DNA of 22,490 nucleotides from Russula earlei (taxonomy: Eukaryota > Basidiomycota > Agaricomycetes > Russulales > Russulaceae): the NCBI GenBank assembly GCA_025769875.1, contig JAGFNK010000770.1, positions 1 through 22,490 of the forward strand. Reading direction: 5' to 3'. Each line of letters opens with the position of its first letter. Position 1 is the stretch's first letter. The notes under the pieces were generated by a model. The model did no database searches and was not told where the DNA came from. It worked only from the letters and a program-made list of their open reading frames with translations. The position numbers and the translations under genes were made by a program. Below are positions 8,982 through 16,847 of this stretch, piece after piece.

Positions 8982-8994
8982 TTAGAACAAGCTT
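8982..8994 (+). other. Primer binding site, predicted self-priming type
   Basis: The LTR ends in CA at 8980-8981. The next bases are TT and then AGAACAAGCTT (8984-8994), the exact reverse complement of LTR bases 8707-8717. There is no TGG directly after the LTR, which a tRNA 3' CCA end would require. The site fits a primer made from the element's own RNA 5' end. Confidence 0.65.
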
Positions 8995-9061
8995 CTCCTC
9001 GAACCCTTGATCCCAAACGCGTATACACGCATCCACTCCTGAATATAACGATTTCTTGAAG

Positions 9062-10732
9062 ATGACTTCAATGGCCAGAGACTGGAGATACAAAGGCCAA
9101 GGAAAGCCTTCTGAACAAGGATTGGCAAAGCTCAGACTTCCATTCGCAATTACCCTGGATGCCGACATTGCTCTAGTTCCAGAGCAATTTAGAAAGAACA
9201 CTCTATTCCTATGACTTGGGACAGATTCCACTCCATGGACCGGGTTTTTCGCACCCTACAAACAAGCAAAAGTGGCCCTCGCAACACTCTACGGAGTGTG
9301 GTTCGAAATCAAACGACGCAAAGACTACTTCGCGGCCGTACGCGTCGCACGCCCAATTTTCGAACTAACATTCGATCCCCTTCCAGGACTGGACATGGAC
9401 GCACTAGTTGCCTCAGGAACACCAGTACCACATTCCTCTCGAGCAACGACCCCGGCACCTGGAGAAACAATGGAACAAGAACCCCCCACGACAACTCAAG
9501 TCCACATTACCGACGATGAACCAGAAGCACCCATCCCTCCGCAACTTGGGTCATCCGGTACGACACGAGCCTTCCCCCGACCGAGTCAATTCCAAGGCTT
9601 CAGAGGACGCGGAAGACGACCCCCGAGCCCCGATCCCGACGACTACGACACGAGTGCCAATTATGGCCGCGACGCGCGCCCCTCCGACAACGGAAAACTC
9701 GAAGGCATTCCTCCGAAAGCCTTCAACGGCAACAGAGCCCGCACCCATATCTTTCTAACTGCTTTCCACAGGTTTATGACTCTAAATCATGACAGCAGAA
9801 TCACGCGCGACCCCATCAAGAAGTGCGTGTACTTCCTGTCACTCCTTGAAGGACCGGACATCGAAGGATGGGTCGAAACTATGGATGAATGGCTGCAAGA
9901 AGTCATTGACGACCCTGAAGAACTCCCCTTTGGCCTGAACCCTTGGCAAGCCATGCAACAGAAATTCAAACATGCGTTCGTTGACTACACAGAACGCAAA
10001 CGCGCACAAGACCAACTCCGAGAACTGAAAATGAAGGATAACAATCTTGACGGCTATATTTCAGCCTTCCAGGTCCTTGCTAAGCGCGCAGGGCTCTTCA
10101 CAAACGACCCAACCATAATGCGTCTATTCGCATGCGGCCTCCCCAAACCGCTGGTCGAAGCCTGCATCAACTTTGAAGACCCAACCTCCTTCAATGATTG
10201 GATCAGCGCAGCGCAAAAGCAACACCGTGTCTGGATGCGCAGGCGGGCAGTCCTAACCGACCATGCTAACACACACAACAGAAACACCAGTTCGAACACT
10301 AACCGCCCCTGGGCTCGCCTTTCAAATTGGGGCACACGCGGCAACACCACCAATAACGCCACCATGCCGCGCACACGCCTTCCACCACACAACCCAAACG
10401 CAATGGACACTAGCGCGGGCGCTGCTCGCAAAGCGGTCACCGAGGCAGAAAAACAAAAACACCGAGAAGAAGGAAGGTGTTTCCACTGCTCTCTCCGAGG
10501 ACACTTGGCCCGCGACTGTCCCACGAAACCGAAACGCGAAACAACTCGCGCACGAACCGTGGATGCGACTACCACCACACCCAAATCCTCTGTTGTAGAA
10601 GTAATCGAAGAAAGTACGACCGACAAACTCGCCAAAGCGGCAAAGGCGTTATCGGTAGAAGAAAGAGAAGCCTTCATTAAGGCTCTGATGGGAGATGATG
10701 AGGATAAGGAAGAGGATTTTTCGGACGCTTGA
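9062..10732 (+). CDS. gag: Gag polyprotein, interrupted by one TGA at codon 51
   Basis: Gag forms the capsid-like particle and binds the element RNA. One frame runs from the first ATG after the LTR (9062) to the TGA at 10730-10732, 556 codons, with a single in-frame TGA at 9212-9214. The frame on both sides of that TGA is uninterrupted and continuous. The capsid-type retrotransposon gag domain lies about residues 225-400 (AFHRFMTLN to the WISAAQKQ region). A CCHC zinc knuckle, CFHCSLRGHLARDC, starts at residue 473. The first 150 residues after the TGA are rich in Pro, Arg and charged residues. CGA to TGA would explain the stop and fits the CpG decay of the LTRs. Readthrough (TGA followed by C) is possible but unproven. 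Pol follows in another frame, with its ATG 5 nt after the gag stop. Confidence 0.85.
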
Positions 10733-10737
10733 GCATT

Positions 10738-13700
10738 ATGGCGATTGCTCGAGCTTTAGGTATCGATCCCATGTACAAATCTCAAAGAAAGTCAATATCA
10801 GTGATGACTACTGTGCATATCGGATCGAACAAAGCCGAAAAGAAAGCCCTTATAGACAGTGGGGCTACTGAATGCTTCATATCTCCCAAATTAACGAAAG
10901 AATTATGCTTACAAACGAAAAAGCTGATTCCAACCAGAAACGTCAAAAACGTCGATGGAACACTCCACCGCCTAGGGAAAATCACCCAAACGGTCCAACT
11001 GGAACTGAAACTATTGGGACAAAAACACATACACCAATTCTTGGTTGCAGACATAGGACAAGACGATATCATCCTGGGATACCCATTTCTGGAATCGACC
11101 AATCCAAAAATAAATTGGTCCAAAGGGACCATTTGGGGAAGAGTCACCCTCAAAGGAGACCAGGAAACCCCAACATGGATCAAAGCGTTGGTAGACTGGG
11201 AAGAAGGTGATGAACTATGGCTACAAACCCAAATACGTAAAACAACCATAGCACAACAACTGGCTGAATCACAAATGCAGAACGAACAAAAGACCTGGCA
11301 AGAGATAGTTCCTCACCAATACCATCAATACGGACAAGTATTTATGGAACAAGAGTTGGAAAGGTTCCCTGGACCAAGGAAGTGGGACCACGCCATTGAC
11401 TTAAAATCAGATGCCCCAACAACGATCAACTGCAGAGTGTACCCCCTATCACCAAAAGAAAAAGAAGAACAGGGAAAATTCCTCGAACAAAACCTACGAC
11501 TTAAACGGATAAGAAGATCCAACTCGCCATACGCCAGTGGATTCTTCCTTATAAAGAAAAAGGATGGAAAATTTCGACCAGTACAAGACTATAGAAATCT
11601 AAATAAATGGACAATACCCAATGTATACCCACTACCCCTGATTCCAGAACTTATCCACGCCTTAGCAGGAAAAGAACTTTTTACCAAGTTCGACGTCAGA
11701 TGGGGCTACAACAACATTCAAATCAAAGAAGGAGATGAATGGAAAGCCGCCTTCAAGACTAGTGACGGACTATTCGAACCCACGGTAATGTTCTTCGGCC
11801 TGACAAATTCTCCAGCTACCTTTCAAACCATGATGGACGACATCTTTCAAGAAGAACTCGCGCAAGGATGGTTAAAGATTTATATGGATGACATCATCAT
11901 CGCTACACAAAATGATGAAACAGAACACACACTCAAAGTCAACCACATACTATCTAAACTAAGACAACACGACCTCTACCTTAAACCAGAAAAATGTCAG
12001 TTCCACAAGAAAAAGGTAGAATACCTCGGAGTAATCATAGGAGAAGGAAAAATAACAATGGACCCCGTCAAAGTTAAAGGAATTAAAGACTGGCCAACCC
12101 CATCAACACTAAAAGAAGTTAGAAGTTTCCTAGGATTTTGTAACTTTTATCGAAATTTTATACCTAACTTTTCCATAAAAGCAAGACCACTAAACGACCT
12201 AACAAAAAAGAACAAACAATGGGAATGGACAACAAAAGAAGATCAAGCCTTTCAAACCCTCAAAGAAACCTGTGTATCCTACCCAGTACTCCGCACTCCG
12301 AATTGGACAAAGCAATTCATTCTAGATACTGACGCATCAGGATTCGCCATAGGAGCAGTCATATCCCAAGAGTATGAAGACGGCTTACACCCTATTGCAT
12401 ACTATTCCAGAACATTATTAGACGCGGAAAGAAACTACGACGCTCACGACAAAGAACTAGCAGCAGTGATCTTTGGATTAAAAAGTGGACGACCATTCTT
12501 CCTAGGAGCAGACAAACCAATCAGAATAAGAACAGATCACAAAAACCTTACCTACTTCAAAGAACCACAAAAACTAACAGGACGACAAGCTAGATGGATG
12601 CAATACATGCAAGACTTCAATATCACCATGGAACACGTCCCAGGACACACGCACACCATTGCCGATGCACTTTCTCGTCGCAAAGACCTTAACAAGGGGG
12701 TAGGAGAACAAAAAACCACACTACTACCACCTGAAATTTTTGCAAAAAAAATCTACCTACCAGACAAGCCCAACAAACGACGAGAAATTCTAAGACAGTT
12801 TCACGACACCCCTTTCGCAGGACATCCAGGAATAGCCAACACCTGGGATTTAGTCAAACAACACTACGAAGGGCCTAGACTACGACAGTTTGTAGAACAA
12901 TATGTCAAAGGCTGCGCCAAATGTCAAGAGTCCAAAACCAATATACCCAGAAAGAAGGCCACGACATTCCCACTCGACACACACGTTGAACAAGGCCCGT
13001 TTCAATACGTATCAATGGACCTCATCACCGATCTACCCAGATCAGAAGGATTTGACAGCGTCCTTACTATAGTCGACCAAGGATGCTCCAAAGCAACAAA
13101 GTTTATCCCATGCAACAAAACGATCGATGGAACAGGCGTTGCACACGAATATCTGAAACACCTCATGCCCTGGTTTGGCGTCCCTAAAAGAATCATCTCC
13201 GACAGAGACCCCCGATTCGCATCAAACTTCTCCAAAGCCTTATGTAAAAATTTAGGCATCAAACAAAACATGTCCACCGCGTTTCACCCCCAAACCGATG
13301 GACAGACAGAAAGGATGAATGCATGGCTAGAACAATACCTAAGACCCTGGACCACGACTCATCCACATTCCTGGGCAAAAATGCTCCCCTTGGCAGAATA
13401 CGCACACAACTCATGGAAACATGAAACGTCACGAAAGTCACCACACGAACTCCTCATGGGATTCAAACCCCAAGTTAACATCAGTCTGGAAGACAATAAC
13501 GTACCCTCATCCACCAACCGGCTAAAACAACTAGAAGAAGCAAGGCAAGATGCCCAACAACTCCTTGAACGTAAACAACAACCCCTAAAGCCCGACATCA
13601 AGGAAATGGAAGAAGGAACCCTTGTATGGTTAGAAGCAAAGAACCTCAAAACACGAGGAACACGCAAGTTAATGCCTAAAAGATACGGCCCATTCCCTAT

Positions 13701-14040
13701 CACAAAAAGAATTTCCAAGGTCGCTTATCAATTACAACTCCTGCCATCAATGAAAATACACGACGTCTTCCATGTCAATTTACTCCTCCCTTATAAGGAA
13801 ACGGAAGAATACGGCACGCCGTTTACACGACCTCCTCCAACCATTGAAAACGAGGAAGAATACGAAATTGAGGCGATTCTAGACACAAGAAGGTTTGGAC
13901 GAACACGTAAACTTCAATACCTCGTACATTGGAAGGGATACCCTGCATCAGATGATTCATGGGTCGACCACCACAACCTCAACACCCCAGAACTTCTAAC
14001 AGAATACTACTCCGCTTCGGCTGGACGACCCCAGGTATAA
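10738..14040 (+). CDS. pol: Pol polyprotein: protease, reverse transcriptase, RNase H, integrase, chromodomain
   Basis: This 1100-aa uninterrupted frame carries all enzymatic domains in gypsy order. The aspartic protease has DSGA at residues 40-43 and a later ILGYPFLE. Reverse transcriptase has FDVRWGYNN with D319 and YMDD at 382-385. RNase H has DTDASG (D532) and ends near DALSRRKD. Integrase has an N-terminal HHCC module (FHDTPFAGHPG to CAKC) and the catalytic triad D761, D822, E858, with 35 residues between the last two. It also has a YGPF (GPY/F-type) module. The C-terminal chromodomain (about 1042-1092, EYEIEAILD to LVHWKGYP and SWVDHHNL) defines a chromovirus and is known in this group to guide integration to modified histones. 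Length is normal for such a Pol. The pol frame overlaps the end of gag by about 25 nt in the -1 frame, so either a frameshift or stop-and-restart at the ATG at 10738 could express it. Confidence 0.95.
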   Translation: MAIARALGIDPMYKSQRKSISVMTTVHIGSNKAEKKALIDSGATECFISPKLTKELCLQTKKLIPTRNVKNVDGTLHRLGKITQTVQLELKLLGQKHIHQFLVADIGQDDIILGYPFLESTNPKINWSKGTIWGRVTLKGDQETPTWIKALVDWEEGDELWLQTQIRKTTIAQQLAESQMQNEQKTWQEIVPHQYHQYGQVFMEQELERFPGPRKWDHAIDLKSDAPTTINCRVYPLSPKEKEEQGKFLEQNLRLKRIRRSNSPYASGFFLIKKKDGKFRPVQDYRNLNKWTIPNVYPLPLIPELIHALAGKELFTKFDVRWGYNNIQIKEGDEWKAAFKTSDGLFEPTVMFFGLTNSPATFQTMMDDIFQEELAQGWLKIYMDDIIIATQNDETEHTLKVNHILSKLRQHDLYLKPEKCQFHKKKVEYLGVIIGEGKITMDPVKVKGIKDWPTPSTLKEVRSFLGFCNFYRNFIPNFSIKARPLNDLTKKNKQWEWTTKEDQAFQTLKETCVSYPVLRTPNWTKQFILDTDASGFAIGAVISQEYEDGLHPIAYYSRTLLDAERNYDAHDKELAAVIFGLKSGRPFFLGADKPIRIRTDHKNLTYFKEPQKLTGRQARWMQYMQDFNITMEHVPGHTHTIADALSRRKDLNKGVGEQKTTLLPPEIFAKKIYLPDKPNKRREILRQFHDTPFAGHPGIANTWDLVKQHYEGPRLRQFVEQYVKGCAKCQESKTNIPRKKATTFPLDTHVEQGPFQYVSMDLITDLPRSEGFDSVLTIVDQGCSKATKFIPCNKTIDGTGVAHEYLKHLMPWFGVPKRIISDRDPRFASNFSKALCKNLGIKQNMSTAFHPQTDGQTERMNAWLEQYLRPWTTTHPHSWAKMLPLAEYAHNSWKHETSRKSPHELLMGFKPQVNISLEDNNVPSSTNRLKQLEEARQDAQQLLERKQQPLKPDIKEMEEGTLVWLEAKNLKTRGTRKLMPKRYGPFPITKRISKVAYQLQLLPSMKIHDVFHVNLLLPYKETEEYGTPFTRPPPTIENEEEYEIEAILDTRRFGRTRKLQYLVHWKGYPASDDSWVDHHNLNTPELLTEYYSASAGRPQV
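12682..12702 (+). other. Candidate central polypurine tract inside pol
   Basis: AAAGACCTTAACAAGGGG plus GTA occurs here, just after RNase H. It matches the 3' polypurine region of the decayed sibling at 972-992 at 20 of 21 positions. It also shares TTAACAAGGGGGTA exactly with this element's own 3' tract (15354-15367). The position is about 57% along the element. The function, a second plus-strand primer, is inferred. Confidence 0.5.
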
Positions 14041-14043
14041 AAA
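14036..14043 (+). promoter_or_regulatory. TATA-like box upstream of the third ORF
   Basis: TATAAAAA overlaps the pol stop codon (TAA at 14038-14040) and lies 66 bp upstream of the third ORF's ATG at 14102. The interval is a C- and A-rich leader without ATG, as in fungal 5' UTRs. It could drive a separate subgenomic transcript. This is inference from sequence only. Confidence 0.4.
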
Positions 14044-14101
14044 CACCACCCACAAACAATCATTCCTCACCACTCCACCCTCAAAAGAAAACATAACAGA
14101 C

Positions 14102-15349
14102 ATGTCCTCCACTCAAAACTCTCCTATCGCTTCCACCACTACCCTTGTACCCACTCCACCGTATTCCTCTACGCTTATCCATCTACCACTGTCTAGAGAA
14201 CCCTCTCCCTCGACAGCTGCAACCATCAACACCAGAATACTCATCCGACGAGCAGCACAACATGCCGCAATGATCGTACAAGCATGCGAACTATGGGAAG
14301 ATGATTCCCTTACCACCATACTGCGAGCCTTCGGTAATCGATCCCCTACTCGAGGAACCAGCTCTCCAGTTAGAACCCGCAGCCCTTCCTATCACGTTCA
14401 CTCCCCTTCGCCCGACCCCATTCCAATTCCTCCGCGTACTACTACACCCATCATCCAACAAGTCGAAAACATCGTCCTACTGAACGAGAATTTCGCCCCC
14501 ACAGACCGCGAAAGAACTCCTCCCCCCATCTACGAACCACCAGCCAGTCGCACCCAACTCACAGAATTGGAAGAACTTGGAGAAGGTTGGGAAGAAGGAG
14601 ACCTTGGGCTAGACTTACTGATTCCGGACCCAGGCAATGAAGACGACACGCTTCCCCCTCGCTTCATTCTCCCTGATTTGACACATGGCTTCCCCTCCTT
14701 GCTCGCCACTTACGGTCCTGGATGTCCCACTCATCGCATTCCCATTCGAGCTAGAGCTGACCCCTACCCTCGCCCCCTTCTTACACAGAAAGATGCCTTC
14801 CTGTTTAAAGAAGGCCTCAGACACACCAAGGCTATAGACGAGGCACTTAGGTTCGAACAGGACTTGTCCCTAGAAGCGGAAGTACGTCGCTACCGGTTCG
14901 CCATAAAGAAAACGCGACAAATGGCGAACAGTCTCGTCACCGCTCGCAAAAGATACCACGACATGGTGTGGGAAGTCAGAGACGCGGAAATCAAACTGGC
15001 CAAAGCCAACGCCAAAACATGTCTCGAACCACGAGTCTTATTTGGAGTCATGCCCCAACTCACCGATCAGGAGCATAAAGATGCCAAAGAAGCCCTACTA
15101 GACCCATGGTATCAGTTCACCCCTCGACTTTCGGACAAGTGTGCTTGGTGCCACGATGGAGGACACAACACATTCGAGTGCCCCAAGATCGCCATCTGTG
15201 TCCTTTGCAACCGCCACGGGCACATCGCTGATCGTTGCAGAAACCCACATCGACGATGCAAAACCGATAGGATATGTCGAGTTCCTCGCGACCAAGTCCA
15301 TTTCCACACCCATCGCTGTCAATCGACTCTTATCCCCTACGCTGCTTAG
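14102..15349 (+). CDS. Third ORF: zinc-knuckle protein of the chromovirus
   Basis: A 415-aa protein is encoded downstream of pol in its own frame, 61 nt after the pol stop. Residues 1-170 are rich in Ser, Thr and Pro and look disordered. Residues about 185-245 contain the conserved LIPDPGNEDD and ARADPYPRP blocks. Residues about 250-310 are charged and helical, possibly coiled coil. The C-terminus has two CCHC knuckles: CAWCHDGGHNTFEC (347-360) and CVLCNRHGHIADRC (366-379). A further Cys/His cluster follows (H383, C386, C392, H400, H402, H404, C406) that could bind a third zinc. There is no signal peptide or membrane segment, so it is not an envelope protein. The relic at 2-973 keeps all these C-terminal features. 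A nucleic-acid chaperone, packaging or silencing-related role is possible, but none is shown. Such an extra ORF is not part of the standard chromovirus plan. Confidence 0.85.
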   Translation: MSSTQNSPIASTTTLVPTPPYSSTLIHLPLSREPSPSTAATINTRILIRRAAQHAAMIVQACELWEDDSLTTILRAFGNRSPTRGTSSPVRTRSPSYHVHSPSPDPIPIPPRTTTPIIQQVENIVLLNENFAPTDRERTPPPIYEPPASRTQLTELEELGEGWEEGDLGLDLLIPDPGNEDDTLPPRFILPDLTHGFPSLLATYGPGCPTHRIPIRARADPYPRPLLTQKDAFLFKEGLRHTKAIDEALRFEQDLSLEAEVRRYRFAIKKTRQMANSLVTARKRYHDMVWEVRDAEIKLAKANAKTCLEPRVLFGVMPQLTDQEHKDAKEALLDPWYQFTPRLSDKCAWCHDGGHNTFECPKIAICVLCNRHGHIADRCRNPHRRCKTDRICRVPRDQVHFHTHRCQSTLIPYAA

Positions 15350-15350
15350 G

Positions 15351-15368
15351 ACGTTAACAAGGGGGTAA
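15351..15368 (+). other. 3' polypurine tract
   Basis: ACGTTAACAAGGGGGTAA lies directly before the TG of the 3' LTR, where plus-strand synthesis is primed. It matches the tract before the LTR at 994 and the internal copy at 12682-12702. Confidence 0.7.
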
Positions 15369-15862
15369 TGTCACAAGAACCGGCTCTTCGGACTGGACCG
15401 GCAACTGGACAAGCCTACCCGGACAGACCTCACGATTCCCGCACGTTTTAATGACTCACTTAGCCTCGCATGTACCAGCACCTTCCAGCGTGCTCTAGTC
15501 TCGATCGCCTCATTGTTACCTTGTGTCTACTATTTGATATAGGATACACTGTCTATATAAACCTGTCTGTAACAGAGAACAAGCCCTAAGCTTGTTCTCC
15601 TGTGAAATATCACTGGATTTCGAACTTCAGGACTTGTAGGCTTGCAAGACATCAAGCACTTCGTCTGAAACCTCTATTGCTCATAAGTCTTCTTGACGCG
15701 AAGACTTATTCATTATTTCTCCCCTCCGCGGAACATATTTGCCTCGGCAATATCGTCTCCGAGATCCCCGAAGTTCACGAAGACTTAGTGTCTCGCTTGA
15801 CTCACTGCGCTCGTCTCGCACATGAACCGATTTGTCAGCGACACCGCCCCCAGTCGGTGACA
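15369..15862 (+). repeat. 3' LTR of the chromovirus (494 bp)
   Basis: It has the same length as the 5' LTR with no indels. The ten substitutions relative to the 5' LTR are all transitions at CpG; seven of the CpG losses are in this copy. TATATAA is at 15554-15560 and the self-primer sequence starts at 15588, again 34 bp apart. Confidence 0.95.
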
Positions 15863-15945
15863 GCTTCTGTTCCAAATGTTCCTGTACTGCCACATACATT
15901 GCTTCCCTGATTGGGAAAGTACTTATGACACTGAGATTGCTACTA

Positions 15946-16366
15946 TGGAAGCACTTATTGCCGTTTTCAGCGCACTTGGTGGAGCTTGAATTCCACCCAA
16001 ATCGGCGCAGAAACCCCCTCAAACATGCAGGATGAATATCTCCCTCAAAACAGCTTCAATTCATATGAAAATTATTGTCCCTGAATCGCCTGAATGAGGG
16101 CTAGGCAGCCCCATTGTTTTCATGAGATTTGAGTGAGAATTGGTGGAGCTAGACTCAAGCCACCTCCACATGTGTATTAGATGAATTACAACTCAAAATC
16201 ATGGTCTATATCTATTATTTTTCCCTCATGTTGTACCCATGGGCTGTCTTGAGGCAGCCCCATAGTGTTTTTGACTCAAGTGTTGTGGTGTGCAACATTG
16301 TTTCCAGTGCAATTGGAGTCGCGGCCAGCCACTCATCACCCCTCTCACCTCTCGATTCTGACCATC
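15946..16366 (+). repeat. Left long terminal inverted repeat of the foldback element
   Basis: About 421 bp pairing with 18492-18910. It includes the blocks TTCAGCGCACTTGG and CCATGGGCTGTCTTGAGGCA, and near its inner end CCAGCCACTCAT and ATTCTGACCAT. Confidence 0.85.
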
Positions 16367-16847
16367 CTTCTTGTTTTTCACAGACAGAGAGGAGTGGGTT
16401 GCAAAGAGGGGTCCTATTCTGAACTCTTTCTACTACAGAGTAGCTAGGGTGTTTTTATATACAGGAGAGAGGTACTAGAGATGAATGGCATGAAAATGAA
16501 TCAAGACTGGTTGAGACGGTTGAGGCGGTCATGAAAGGCTTGAGACGCGAACGCATCTAGTGTGCCAAGGCGTGCATGGGCGCGTGATCGGTGGTGAGGG
16601 CTGGGCGATGCGATCGAGGTCTTGATGTCGCACGCAGGATGGCTTGTGGTGTGCGGTCGGTGGACTGCCTGGAACGAGAGGGAGGTGGCAAGGGATGAAA
16701 GGGAGCTGAGGTGTCAGTCTCATGTCGTGTCGTGTCGCGTTTTCGCATGTGATTTCAAGGCCAGCCATAATCTTCCTTACACCTCCCAGGGGCTTGAAAC
16801 TTTGACCGTCCTCGGTCAAGCGTCTGAATGCGAGTGTTTTGAGCCTT

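Larger units (their letters stand above)
8488..15862 (+). mobile_element. Nearly complete Ty3/gypsy chromovirus LTR retrotransposon, three ORFs (7375 bp)
   Basis: Two 494-bp LTRs bound it (8488-8981 and 15369-15862). The 5-bp target duplication is GCTTC at 8483-8487 and 15863-15867. The order is 5' LTR, self-primer-type binding site, gag, pol with a C-terminal chromodomain, a separate third ORF, polypurine tract and 3' LTR. The LTRs are 98% identical, with 10 differences that are all CpG transitions. The domain order and the chromodomain place it among chromoviruses, and the self-priming signature suggests the Tf1/sushi-like group. A TGA at gag codon 51 probably inactivates this copy. Confidence 0.95.

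Noticed and set aside
8982..8999. A tRNA-type primer binding site
   Set aside because: The bases after the LTR are TTAGAACAAG, without the TGG that pairs with a tRNA CCA end, while an exact match to the element's own LTR is present.
14102..15349. An envelope-like third ORF
   Set aside because: There is no signal peptide, membrane segment or fusion-type feature; the zinc knuckles indicate nucleic-acid binding.
8488..15862. Classic RIP as the cause of the mutations
   Set aside because: The LTR differences are confined to CpG and not enriched at CpA, so methylcytosine deamination fits better.
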